DNA of 64,000 bases from Mycobacterium sp. 1554424.7 (lineage in GTDB: Bacteria > Actinomycetota > Actinomycetes > Mycobacteriales > Mycobacteriaceae), in NCBI RefSeq assembly GCF_001665295.1, contig NZ_LZSE01000009.1:1-64000 (forward strand), written 5' to 3'. Shown one piece after another: positions 50,934 to 61,900 of the stretch; within the stretch, counting starts at the first letter, position 1; each line of letters begins with the position of its first letter. The notes beneath the pieces were generated by a model that was not told where the DNA came from, ran no database searches, and saw only the letters and a program-made list of their open reading frames with translations. The translations under genes and the position numbers were made by a program.

Positions 50934-51895
50934 ACCGCGTCGATGACGGTCATGTTCTCGATCGCGCCCTCGGCCGTCGTCTTCACCGGTTCGCCGCGCA
51001 GCACCGCCCCGGCGAACGCGTCGAGCTGATACGCGTAGGTGGTGCGCCGCGGGAAGCGTTCCACGCGCTTTCCGTCGGCCGAGCGGATCGAGAGCCGGGG
51101 CAACAGGTGCGGTGCCGCCGGGCTGAAGTAGCTCAGCTGGCCGCGATCGCCGATGATCTTGGCGTTCGCCCAAAACAGATTCGACGACCACAGCGCGCAA
51201 TGCAGCCGGCCGGTGTGCCCGTCGGCGAACCGCATCTCGGCCGTCATGACCCGGTCCACCTGCGGACCGTCCAGTTTCGCTTTGGCCGAGACGACTTCGG
51301 GCGTCGAACCGCCGAAGGTCCGCAGCATGTCGACCGTGTAGACGCCGGCGTCCATCACCGCGCCCCCGGCCAGCGAGTAGTCGTAGACGTTGGCGTTGGA
51401 GCGCTTCGGCAGCAACACGCAGACGGCGACCTCCACGCGCTCCAGCGTGCCCAGTTCCCCCGAGGCGATGATCTGCTCGACGCGCAGGGTCAGCGGATGG
51501 AAGCGGTATTGGAGCGCCTCCATCACGACGCGGTCCGACTTGTCGGCCAGCTCGGCGATCTCGCGGGCCTCGGCGGCGTTGGCGGTGAACGGCTTTTCGC
51601 ACAGCACGTGCTTGCCCGCGTCCAGGGTGGCGCGGGTCCACCTGCCGTGCACGCTGGTCGGCAGCAGGTTGTAGACGGCGTCCAAGTCCGGGTCGGCGAC
51701 CAACGCCTCGTAGCTGTCGTGCGCCCGGGCGATACCGTGTTTGGCGGCAAACTCCCGTGCGCGGTTCGCGTCGCGTGAGGCCACCGCGGACACCACGACC
51801 TCGGTGTTCTCCTTGGCCGGGGTGAGGAACGTCGTCGGCGCCCAACGTGAAGCGCCCAGGATGCCGATCCGTACGGGGCCGCCGCCTGCAGACAT
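50894..51895 (-). CDS. Gfo/Idh/MocA-family NAD(P)-dependent oxidoreductase
   Basis: 333 aa from ATG at 51895, giving MSAGGGPVRIGILGASRWAP. A GxxGxS nucleotide-binding loop lies at residues of about 10-20. HVLCEKPFTANAAEA carries the family's EKP signature, and ALQYRFHPLTLRVEQII and AGGAVMDAGVYTVDMLR match the substrate-binding domain. These enzymes oxidize or reduce sugars, often as nucleotide sugars or inositols. The gene is divergent from the GMC oxidoreductase with 136 bp between starts, so the two probably share a control region and may act in turn on a sugar. Frames upstream of 51895 have no good start and are not included. The 3' end overlaps the alpha/beta hydrolase. Confidence 0.9.
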   Translation of the reverse strand: MSAGGGPVRIGILGASRWAPTTFLTPAKENTEVVVSAVASRDANRAREFAAKHGIARAHDSYEALVADPDLDAVYNLLPTSVHGRWTRATLDAGKHVLCEKPFTANAAEAREIAELADKSDRVVMEALQYRFHPLTLRVEQIIASGELGTLERVEVAVCVLLPKRSNANVYDYSLAGGAVMDAGVYTVDMLRTFGGSTPEVVSAKAKLDGPQVDRVMTAEMRFADGHTGRLHCALWSSNLFWANAKIIGDRGQLSYFSPAAPHLLPRLSIRSADGKRVERFPRRTTYAYQLDAFAGAVLRGEPVKTTAEGAIENMTVIDAVYRAAGLPLRQPG

Positions 51896-52031
51896 GGGGG
51901 CGATGCTAACAGTCGGTCCCCCCGGCCACCGCAACAATTTTGAACGGATCTGACAACGCCAACGCGATGCTAGGATCGCGATTCGCCCCGGACCGGGCAA
52001 AGCGCTGGACATCATCCGCTGAGGAGCTCGA

Positions 52032-53672
52032 TTGGCTGACGGCGACCTGGGTGCGCGCGAGGCCGAGCGCGTCGTGTGGGACGTGATCGTCGTGGGCACC
52101 GGGATGGGCGGCGGGATGCTGGGCCGCTCGCTGGCCCGCTCGGGCCGGCGGGTGCTGTTCGTCGAAAAGGGCCGCTCGACCCTGCCCGGAACGCCGGGCA
52201 CGATCCGCGCGGCCATGCCCGAACTCGCCGAGCCGCGGTCGGCCCGCTCCGCGGACGCGTACTACGACGCCCTGGCCCGCGCCGGGCGGACCACCGACGA
52301 GATCGAGGACATCAGCGGGCGCTCCCCGAAGCGGTACGTGCCGTTCATCGGCAGCGGCACCGGCGGCTCCTCGGCCCTGTACGGCATGGTGTGCGAGCGA
52401 TTCTTCGCGCAAGATTTCACGCCCCGGCAAAACTTTCGCGACCCCGGGGATTCCACGGTGCCCGAGGCGTGGCCCATCACCTACGACCAGCTGAGCCCGT
52501 GGTACGCGGAGGCCGAAAAGCTCCTCGGGGTGCGCGGCGCCGCCGACCCGCTGCGCCCCGAAGCCGCCGGCGTGGGTTTGCCTGCGGCCCCGCCGTTTTC
52601 GACCGACAACCAGCCGCTGGTCAACTACCTGGCCGGACGCGGACTGCACCCCTACCACCTGCCGATGGCCTGCGACTACACCGAGGGCTGCACCACCTGC
52701 CAGACGTATCTGTGTCCCCGGTCGTGCAAGAACGACGCCGCCCGCAACGGCGTGCTGCCGGCGATCAGCGAGCACGGCGCCCAGCTGCTGACCGAGTGCC
52801 GGGTCGTGCGCCTGGAGGCCGACCGCACCCACGTGCAGCGGGTGATCGCCGCGCATCGCTCCGACATGCTGGCGCTGAAGGGCAAAGTCGTGGTGCTGGC
52901 CGCGGGCGCGCTGGCCACCCCGGTGCTCTTGCTCAACTCCCGATCCGGCGACTGGCCGCGGGGTTTGGCCAACGGCTCGGACTGGGTGGGCCGCAACCTG
53001 ATGCGCCACCTGCTCGAGCCGATCGAGATCTGGCCCAACCCCAAACGCAACATCACGACGCCGAACAAGGAAATCGGGCTCAACGACTTCTATTTCGCCG
53101 ACGGGCAGAAGTACGGCACCGTGCAGTCGTTCGGCGAGATACCGCCAATCGAGTGGCTGAGCAACCGACCCGGCTGGCGGGGGAAGGCGCTGCGCTCGAC
53201 GGGCCCCGCGGGACGCGGGTTATATCGGCGGTTCGTCACCGGCGGGCTGGTGCTGGCCGGGATCATGGAGGACCTGCCGTATCTGGACAACCGCGTCCTG
53301 CCGAGCGATCGGCCCGGCGTGGACGATCGCCAGCGGCTGCGGCTTTCCTACCGGTTGCACCCCAGCGAGGTCGAGCGCCGCGCGGCGTTCGTGCGGCAGC
53401 TGAAGGAGGTGTTGCAGCCGTTCCGCAACCTCACCCTGGGCAACGGCAAAGACAACACGAACCTGGGCCACGTCTGCGGCACCTGCCGCTTCGGAACCGA
53501 TCCCAAGACCAGCGTGCTGGACGCCCAAAACCGGGCGCACGAGGTGGACAACCTCTACGTGGTGGACACCTCGTTCTTTCCGTCCAGCGCCGGGTTGAAC
53601 CCCAGCTTGACGGTCGCGGCCAACGCCCTGCGGGTGGCCGCGCACGTGGACCAGGCGCATTTCGCCGGCTGA
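52032..53672 (+). CDS. GMC-family FAD-dependent oxidoreductase
   Basis: 546 aa from TTG at 52032 with GAGGAG as ribosome-binding site. WDVIVVGTGMGGGMLGRSLA (about residues 16-35) is the FAD-binding GxGxxG segment. IGSGTGGSSALYGMV is the second GMC flavin-contact block. A Cys-rich stretch, ACDYTEGCTTCQTYLCPRSC, sits mid-protein and could bind a metal or form disulfides. The C-terminal HVCGTCRFGTDPKTSVLDAQ and SFFPSSAGLNPSLTVAANAL form the conserved GMC end. GMC enzymes oxidize alcohols, sugars or sterols. In this setting a sugar hydroxyl or the acyl chain is a plausible substrate. It converges on the fourth AT3/SGNH gene with 4 bp between stops. Confidence 0.9.
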   Translation: MADGDLGAREAERVVWDVIVVGTGMGGGMLGRSLARSGRRVLFVEKGRSTLPGTPGTIRAAMPELAEPRSARSADAYYDALARAGRTTDEIEDISGRSPKRYVPFIGSGTGGSSALYGMVCERFFAQDFTPRQNFRDPGDSTVPEAWPITYDQLSPWYAEAEKLLGVRGAADPLRPEAAGVGLPAAPPFSTDNQPLVNYLAGRGLHPYHLPMACDYTEGCTTCQTYLCPRSCKNDAARNGVLPAISEHGAQLLTECRVVRLEADRTHVQRVIAAHRSDMLALKGKVVVLAAGALATPVLLLNSRSGDWPRGLANGSDWVGRNLMRHLLEPIEIWPNPKRNITTPNKEIGLNDFYFADGQKYGTVQSFGEIPPIEWLSNRPGWRGKALRSTGPAGRGLYRRFVTGGLVLAGIMEDLPYLDNRVLPSDRPGVDDRQRLRLSYRLHPSEVERRAAFVRQLKEVLQPFRNLTLGNGKDNTNLGHVCGTCRFGTDPKTSVLDAQNRAHEVDNLYVVDTSFFPSSAGLNPSLTVAANALRVAAHVDQAHFAG

Positions 53673-53676
53673 CGCC

Positions 53677-55860
53677 TCAGCCGTCGGCGAGCGCGCGGTC
53701 GGCCAGCGCACCGATTGCCGGTGCCAGCACCCGCGAGTACTCCAGCGTGACGTGGCGCCAGTCGCGGTAGACGAGGGTGTTGCCGACGATGACCGGGCAG
53801 CGGGCCGGGGTGCAGAACAGCTCGGTGAGGTCGGCGTATTGTCCGCCGCCGGCTTTGGTGGCGGCGGCCTCCGCCGCGATGCCGGGTTGGTTCACCGCGG
53901 TCGACGTGGGCGGCGAGCAGGCCGTCGCGTCGTCGAGATGCCCGGACAGGCAGATCGGCACCTCCGACTGCGGATCCGGGGCCGGACCGAGCACCAGCAC
54001 CTTGGCGCCGATGCCGCGCAGCTGCGCCACGAGACGGGTCAGGCTGTCGAGCCAGGCCGGGCCGTAGGCGTCGACACCCAGCAGCCGTTCGCTGTCGGCG
54101 GTGTAACCCCGCCACATGCTCAGCACCACCAGCCGCGGGTGCTCGGCGCGTAACCGGGCGATGATCTGATCGCGCCACTGCTGGCAGTGTGAATACCGTT
54201 CGGCCAGGTGGTGGAGCGGGATGGCGCTGGGCAACGCCATCAATGGGCAGGCCCCCTTGGCCAGCGTCTCCAGCCGCCAGCGCCGCTGGGCCGCGATCTG
54301 CTGGAACGCCGGGTTCCACATCGCGGCGTTGGAGTCGCCGACCACGGCGACCGTCGTGCTCGAGGCCGTATCGCCCGTCGCGCACTCGGGCTGCCCGACT
54401 TCGGGAATGTTGCGCAGGCAGCCGTTGAACAACATGTCGCCGGACGTCGCCAGCGGCGGGGTCAGGTTCGAGGGCACGGCTTTCAGGTCGGCCGAGGCCG
54501 CCACCGCGGCCTGCGCCTGCGCGAACGCCTGCCGCACCGCCGCGTCGTAGGCGTCGATGCGGGATCCGGCGGGGACGGACGCCGCAGTGATCCTCAGCGG
54601 CGCGGCCGCCGGGCCCCGCCCGACCGGGGTGGGCACATGCTCCAGCAGCACCAGGCCCACGGACACGGCGACCGCGGTGGCCGCAGCGCCCAGCGCGAGA
54701 CTCGCCAGCGCCGAGCGGCGGATCGGAGCGGCGAATCGCAGCGGGTTCTCGATGTAACGCAGGGTGAGCACCGCCAACCCGCCCGACAACAAGGCCGCCG
54801 CCAGCCTGGCGGCCAGCCCCAGTGGGTGGCCCAGCAACGCCGGTGCGAGCACGAGCACCGGCCAGTGCCACAGGTACCACGAGTAGGAAATCCGGCCGAT
54901 CGCCCGCATCGGCGAGGTCGCCAGGACGCGGCCGCACCCCTGGGACGCGGCGGCGCACCCCGCGCCGATCGCCAGCGCCGCGCCGAGCGCGGGCAACAGC
55001 GCGGCGATGCCCGGATACGGCGTGGTCGGGCCCAACCAGGTGCAGGCCAGCAGGATCAGGGCCAGCCCGGCCCATCCGGTCAGGCCGGCTGGTCGCGGCG
55101 CCAGTCGGCGCCATTGGTCGGCCGTGAGGGCGATGATGCCGCCGACCGCCAACTGCCAGGCCCGGGTCGGCAGCGAATAGAACGCCACGGCAGGCAACCA
55201 GAGCGTGTCCACCAGCGACAGCGCGAACGACGCGAGTGCGACCAGCGAAAGAACCACCAGATACGGGCGTTTCGAGGCGGTGGCCTGGGTCCTGGTGCGG
55301 CGGCGGACCAGCCGGATGACCAGGGCGGTACCAATGATCAACGCCGGCCATACCAGGTAGAACTGCTCCTCGACTCCCAGCGACCAGTAGTGCTGGAACG
55401 GCGAGGGCGGCAGGTGGCCGCCGAAGTAGTTGACGCTTCCGTTGATGAACCAGTAGTTGCTGACGTACAGGGCGCTGGCGATGCCGTCGCGCAGGACGCT
55501 GCCGACCTGCAATGGCGGCAGCAGAAGGAACGCCGCGATCGCGGTGATGACGCCGACCAAGGCCGATGCCGGCAACAGTCGGCGGGCCCGCGCCCCGTAG
55601 AAGCTGCGCAGCCGGACGCCGCCGGTCGCGTTCGCCTCGCGCCACAGCAGCCCCGTGATGAGGAAGCCCGAGATGACGAAGAACACGTCCACGCCGACGA
55701 ACCCACCGCTGACGCCGGGCAGCCCGGCGTGGAACGCAACGACGGCCAACACGGCGACGGCACGCAATCCCTCGATGTCGGGGCGAAATCGCGTTTGTGC
55801 CGAGGGCCGACTCTGCGTCTCTACGGTTGCGCTGACGCTGTCGGACTGTTGAGAGGTCAC
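53677..55860 (-). CDS. Acyltransferase-3/SGNH membrane O-acyltransferase, fourth of four
   Basis: 727 aa from GTG at 55860 (a TTG one codon earlier is possible), matching the GTGACC starts of the second and third copies. AT3 domain: FRPDIEGLRAVAVLAVVAFH, VGVDVFFVISGFLITG and HYWSLGVEEQFYLVWP, about ten spans. SGNH domain: VAVVGDSNAAMW, with Asn after the nucleophile Ser, and the C-terminal RDWRHVT with D-x-x-H intact. It lies 91 bp downstream of the FAAL-PKS on the same strand. Its own copy of the 24-bp element ends only 6 nt before the start codon, unlike the 33-47 nt leaders of the other three. Confidence 0.92.
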   Translation of the reverse strand: MTSQQSDSVSATVETQSRPSAQTRFRPDIEGLRAVAVLAVVAFHAGLPGVSGGFVGVDVFFVISGFLITGLLWREANATGGVRLRSFYGARARRLLPASALVGVITAIAAFLLLPPLQVGSVLRDGIASALYVSNYWFINGSVNYFGGHLPPSPFQHYWSLGVEEQFYLVWPALIIGTALVIRLVRRRTRTQATASKRPYLVVLSLVALASFALSLVDTLWLPAVAFYSLPTRAWQLAVGGIIALTADQWRRLAPRPAGLTGWAGLALILLACTWLGPTTPYPGIAALLPALGAALAIGAGCAAASQGCGRVLATSPMRAIGRISYSWYLWHWPVLVLAPALLGHPLGLAARLAAALLSGGLAVLTLRYIENPLRFAAPIRRSALASLALGAAATAVAVSVGLVLLEHVPTPVGRGPAAAPLRITAASVPAGSRIDAYDAAVRQAFAQAQAAVAASADLKAVPSNLTPPLATSGDMLFNGCLRNIPEVGQPECATGDTASSTTVAVVGDSNAAMWNPAFQQIAAQRRWRLETLAKGACPLMALPSAIPLHHLAERYSHCQQWRDQIIARLRAEHPRLVVLSMWRGYTADSERLLGVDAYGPAWLDSLTRLVAQLRGIGAKVLVLGPAPDPQSEVPICLSGHLDDATACSPPTSTAVNQPGIAAEAAATKAGGGQYADLTELFCTPARCPVIVGNTLVYRDWRHVTLEYSRVLAPAIGALADRALADG

Positions 55861-55866
55861 CAAGCG

Positions 55867-55890
55867 AGGATTATCACACGCGTGTTGAAC
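55867..55890 (-). promoter_or_regulatory. 24-bp element upstream of AT3/SGNH acyltransferase, copy D
   Basis: On the minus strand it reads GTTCAACACGCGTGTGATAA then TCCT, containing the perfect palindrome ACACGCGTGT. The GATAAT hexamer (55870-55875) is so close to the start codon that transcription would begin at or next to the TTG/GTG, giving a leaderless message. Confidence 0.6.
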
Positions 55891-55951
55891 AGAAGGCTAG
55901 GTTGGTGAAATCAGCGCGCCGGTGACGACGCGGGTCCCCGACACCGGCACG

Positions 55952-58900
55952 TTAGGGATCGATTTTCGCGGTCAGGTCGAATTCGGCGAAGGTACGCGAA
56001 ATGATTTCCCGTAGCTCATCTTTGGTGTTTTCGCGGCCAAGGACGTAGGCGGAGATTCTGATGAAGATCTTCCCGTTGCCCCGCCCCGAGCCGACAAACA
56101 GTTGTCCGCCTATGTGCTCGAGCGTGCTTTTCTTGATGTCGGGCTCGTAGGACCTCATGTACGCGTAGTCGGCGTCGCTGCCGTCGGGCCGGTTCACCGC
56201 GAGGGACAGGTCGCCGAAATTGGAGACGGTGACCGGAAGGCTGGCACCACCCGCCGCCATCCCCGCCAGCCTGCGGTTCAGCCGCTTCGGAACCATCGCT
56301 GCCAGTGGGAATGTCGCCAAGAACTCTTCGTCGGGGTTCTCCATCCCCGCCAGAATCGCTTGCGTGATCTGGACCTGAGTGTGCCTGAGGTCCGTCGCCG
56401 CGTGAGTCGGGTCGACCGCGACGTCGACCACCGTGAGCGCGTTGCCGCGGGTGTCGCCGTCGGTGCGTAGCGACACCGGAAATCGCAGGGTGGCTTTCCC
56501 GTCGTCGCGCACCCGCCCCACCCGCACCGCGAGTCGGCACGCGACTCCCGCCACCAGCGAGTTGCTGCTCGCACCAAGGCTTTTCGCGCGGGCGTCCCAT
56601 TCCGCCGGGTCGATGTACGCGGTCAGGGCGGGCACCTCTACCGTCTGATCGTCGCCGGACGCCGTCGGTGCGGGCGGCGCCGCCTTCATCGACGATGCGA
56701 ATTCTTTGCGGTCGGGCCAGGCCCTTCGAGCCGTGGCGACCAGCGCGCGCGCAATGCCGGGCAGCTCCTTGACGGTTTGCCCGAAGTCCTCGCGCACGGC
56801 GCGCCCGATGGTGCGCGATTCCGCGGGCGGGTAGCCCAGATCGCGCGTCCTGCCCTCGGCGGCGTCGGCGATCGCCTGGACGAACCCGATGCCGTCGACG
56901 ATCGTGTGCGAGACCACCAGGCTGACCGCGGCCCCGCCTTCCTCGAGCGGTAGCACGCCGAGATGCCAACCCGGTCCCCACTCCGGATCGATGGGTAGGC
57001 GCACCCGCTCGTCGGCCCACGCGCTGACGTCGGCGCGCCGCCGCGGCGTTGCGGCGATGTCGATCTCCTCCGGCGCCGGAGCCGCGACCCAGTGATCGCG
57101 CGCGAACGGTATCGGCGAACGTTCGACCCTGCGTCCCAACAACCCGCGCCCGAGGTTGCGCTGAAAACGGTGCAGCCCATCAACATTGACGCCGCGGTCA
57201 TAGACCCAGATGAACTGAACCTGCGTGCCGTGCACCGCTCGCATGGTGAGAAACACCGCTTGATCCACGTGTGCGAGCCGGTTGTCGACCGGCCCGTCAC
57301 CGCGCGTGCCGGCGTGGGCCGCCGGGACCGTGGGCGCGGCCGCGTCGTCCAGCAGGTCGGCCAGGTGGCCGGCGAGCTTGGCCGGGCTGGGGTGGTCGAA
57401 AGCCAGCGTTGCCGGCAGGGCCAGGCCGGTGTGTCGGTTGAGGGTGTTACGCAGCTCCATCGCCGTCAGCGAGTCGATGCCGAGGTCTTTGAATGGCCCG
57501 TCGGGATCGAGCCCCGCGGGATCGGGATGGGCCAACACGGCGGCCGTCGTCGCGGTGACCATCGCGGTGAGGGTGTCGAGGCGTTGCGCAGGGGTCTGGG
57601 CGGCCAACGTGGCGGCCAGCGTGCCGGGGCTGGGCGCCATGTCCCGGTCCTCATCGGCCGGCGTGGCGACCGGGCCGGGCCCGACGGCGGCGCGGGCGGG
57701 GGCCAGCCAGTAGCGGCGGTGGTCGAAGGGGTAGGTGGGCAGCGCGACGGTGTGGGCGTGGGGGTACAGGGCCGGCCACGATGGGCTGTGGCCGTGAGTG
57801 TGCAGGTGGGCCAGGGCGCCGGCCAGGCTGTCGCGGTCGGTGCGGTCGCGGTGCAGCGTGATGACCACCGTCGACTGGGTGCGCTCGGTGGCCTGGGCCA
57901 GCGTGTCGGTGAGCGCGGGGGCCAGCACCGGGTGCGGGGACAGCTCGACAAACGTGCACTCCCCCGCGGCCAGCCGCTCCGCCACCCGCTCATAAAAGCG
58001 CACCGGCTCACGCAGATTGCGATACCAATACTCGGCATCCATCGTGGTGGTGTCCAACGGATCACCCGAAACCGCCTGTCCCACCGTCGAATACAGCGGG
58101 ATGCGGGCCAGGGCCGGGTTCAGCTCACCGAGCTCAGACACCAGCCGCTCGCGCACCGCCTCGACCTGCGCGCAGTGCGAGGCGTAATCCACCGCAATCG
58201 CCCGGAACTGGATGCCGTCGCGCTCACACGCGGCGCCGAATTGCTCGAGTGCGCCCGGCTCGCCGCTGATCAGGGTGTGGGAGGGGCCGTTGATCGCCGA
58301 GATGCTCAGCGCGTCGCCCCACGGTTGGAGCAGGGGTTCGAGTTGCTCGGCGCCCAGCAGCACCGAGGCCATCGCGCCGGCACCGCACAGTTCGCCCAGC
58401 GCTTGGCTGCGCCGCGCCACGATCTTGGCGGCCTCGGGCAGCGAGAACACCCCGGCGATATAGGCCGCGGCGATCTCGCCCTGGGAGTGCCCGATCACCG
58501 CGTCGGGCACGATGCCGTAGCTCGCCAACGCTTCGGCCAGCGACACCATCATCGTGAACAGCACCGGCTGCACCACATCGACGCGATCCAGCGCGGGGGC
58601 TCCGTCTTCCTGCAGAAGCACGGCGCGCACCGACCAGCCGGTGAATGGGCGCAGCGCCTCATCGCAGTCATCGACCATGTCGGCGAACACCCGGTGGCGT
58701 TCGTAAAGCTCGCGCCCCATGCCGGCGTATTGGCCGCCCTGGCCGGGGAGGACGAACACCGCCTTGGCGCGCAAATGAGGCAGGTAATGATGCTGGGCCA
58801 GCCTCGGGTGGGCTTGCCCGTCGCGCAGCGCGCGCAGCGCCCCCAGCAGGTCCTCGCGCGGATCGGCGCCGCCCACGGCACCGGTGATCACCGCCCGATG

Positions 58901-61900
58901 CGGGTGATGGGCGCGGGTGGTGGCCAGGCTGTAGGCCACATCGGCGAGATCCAGCTCCGGATGACCGATCAGGTGTTCATGCAGCCGGTCGGCCTGCCCG
59001 CGCAACGCCGCCGGGGTGCGCGCCGACACCGGCCACAACCGCAACCCGACCTCCGCACCCTCGGTGGGTTCGGGCTCGGCCGGCGCCGCGGGGGCCTGCT
59101 GCACGATCACATGCGCGTTGGTGCCGCTGATCCCGAACGAGGACACCGCCGCGGTGCGCGGATGATCGCTGTCCGGCCAGGCCACCGGCTCGGTCAGCAG
59201 CCGCACCGTGCCCGCCGACCAATCCACATGCGGGCTGGGCCGATCCACATTCAACGTCGGCGGCAAACTGTCGTGATGGAGCGCCTCGATCATCTTGATC
59301 AACCCGGCCGCCCCGGCCGCGGCCTGGGTGTGCCCGATATTCGACTTGATCGAGCCCACCCACAACGGGCGCTCGGCATCACGTGCGGCGCCATACGTGG
59401 CGATCAACGCGCCCGCCTCGATCGGATCCCCCAACGTGGTCCCGGTCCCGTGCGCCTCCACCACATCGACCTGATCCAGCGGAACACCCGCGTTGGCCGC
59501 CGCCTGGGTGATGACGCGCTGTTGAGACGGCCCGTTGGGCGCCGTCAACCCATTCGAGGCGCCGTCCTGATTGATCGCCGAACCCGCGATCACCGCCAAC
59601 ACCGGATGGTTGTTGCGCTGCGCATCGCCAAGTCGCTCCAACACCAGCACCGCGGCCCCCTCACCCCAACCGGTGCCATCGGCATTGGCGGAGAAGGCTT
59701 TACACCGCCCATCAGCAGCCAAACCCCGCTGACGGGCGAACTCGGTAAACACCGAGGGCGTGGTCATCACCGTCACCCCACCGGCCAGCGCCAAAGACGA
59801 CTCCCCGTTGCGCAACGACTGACACGCCAAATGCGTGGCCACCAACGACGACGAACACGCCGTGTCCAAGGTGATCGCCGGGCCCTGCAAACCCAGCGCG
59901 TACGCCACCCGCCCCGAGGCCACGCTGGTGGAAAGACCCGTTAGGGCGTAGCCCTCCGCCCCATCCGAACCGCCCCCGCCGTAAAACTGTGACCACGCGC
60001 CGACGAACACGCCGGTCTCCGAGCGCACCAAGCCCGCCGGATCAATCCGCGCTCTCTCCAACGCTTCCCAACACACCTCCAGCAGCAACCGCTGCTGAGG
60101 ATCCATACTCAGCGCCTCGCGCCCCGAGATCCCGAAGAACTCCGCGTCGAACCCGGCCGCGTCCGCCAAGAACCCCCCGGCACGGGCATACGTCTTGCCC
60201 ACCGCCTCCGGATCGGGATCGAACAACTCCCCCAAATTCCAACCCCGATCGGCCGGAAAACCCCCGACGGCGTCGGTACCTGTCGCCACCAAATCCCACA
60301 ACGCCGCCGGCGAATCCACCCCACCCGGGAACCGACACGCCATGCCCACCACCGCAATCGGCTCGTCCACCCCCACCCGCGACTCGACCGCGGGAGCCGC
60401 CACGACCGACCCGTCCAACAGCCCGCTCAGATGGGCGGCCAATTCATCGGGGGTCGGATAGTCGAACGCCAGCGTGGCCGGCAACTCCAGCCCGGTGTCG
60501 GTCCGCAGCCGATCCAGCAACTCCGTCGCCTTCACCGAGTCGAAACCGAGATCCCCAAACGCGGACCCGGGATCGATGTCGTCGGAACCGGAACGCCCCA
60601 ACACCGCCGCCGCGTGCGCACACACCACCCCCAGCAGCAGCTCATGCTCTTGTCGGCCGAGCGTCCGCCGCTGCCGGTGGAGGTTCTGCAGGCGTTGGAT
60701 CCACCCCGCGTCGGTGCCGGCGCCCGCCTCGGTGTCCTCCACCACGCGCGGCGCGGGCGGGCGGATCGTCCCGTCCAGCCGGGTGAACCCGTCGCGCAGA
60801 TACAGCTGCACGCAATCCCTTCGTCGGACCTTGCCGCTCGTGGTGATGGGAATCGAACCGGGCGGCACCAGAACAAGATCCGCCACGCTCAGGCCGTGCG
60901 CCTTCGATATGGCTGTGCTGACCTCACGCCTCAGGACGCCCATCCGCTGCGCCGCGGCGTCTTCGGGTTCGTCCCGACTCTTGAGTTCGGCGATCGCGAC
61001 AAGCTGCTCCGCACCGCCGTCGTCGGGAACCCCTATCGCCACGCAGCGGCCGCGGGTGACCTCCTGTATCGTCGCCTCGACATCCTCGGGAGAATGGTTG
61101 CGCCCGTTGACGATCAGGAGATCCTTGATGCGCCCGATGATGAACAGCTCGCCCTCGGAGAAGAAGCCCAAATCCCCGGTCCGCAGCCAAGGGCCTGCGG
61201 ATGGGCCGGCCGACGCGGCGACGAGGGTCGCACCGAACGTGCCTTCGGTGCCGGGAGGGTTTCCCCAATAACCTTGCGCGACATTGGCGCCCTGCACCCA
61301 GATCTCGCCGACGGTTTCCGCCGGACACTCGGTGCCGGTGTCGGGGTCGACGATGCGCACGGCCGGTGACCGTGGCACGCCGTAACTGACCAGCGGTGTC
61401 CCGCCTTCGCTTGCGCAGCGCTTCGCGTGGCCGGCGGTCAGCTTCTCGGATTCGAAGTGAACGATTTCCGGCGAATGGCCCACTTCGCGCGTCGCGATGA
61501 ACACCGTCGCTTCCGCCATGCCATACGCGGGCCGCAACGCCCTGTCAGGAAAGTTGAAGCGCGCGAACCGCTCTGCGAAGCGTTGTAGCGTCGCGGGCTG
61601 CACTCGCTCGCTGCCGTTGAGGATCCCGAGCACGCCGCCGAGGTCCAGCCCGGCCAGGTCGTCATCCGATGTTTTGCGTGCCGCCAGTTCGAAAGCGAAG
61701 TTGGGCGCCGCCGAGAACGCGTGACTGTTGCTCGCCAGCGATTGCACCCATCGGGCGGGTCGCTGCAGGAACGATGCGGGGCTGGTGATCACGGTGGGAA
61801 ATCCCGCCAGCACCGGGAAGATGATCGCCAGATACAACCCCATGTCGTGATAGAACGGCAGCCAGGACACCATCGTCGTGTCCGGCGGGGCGGCCCCACC

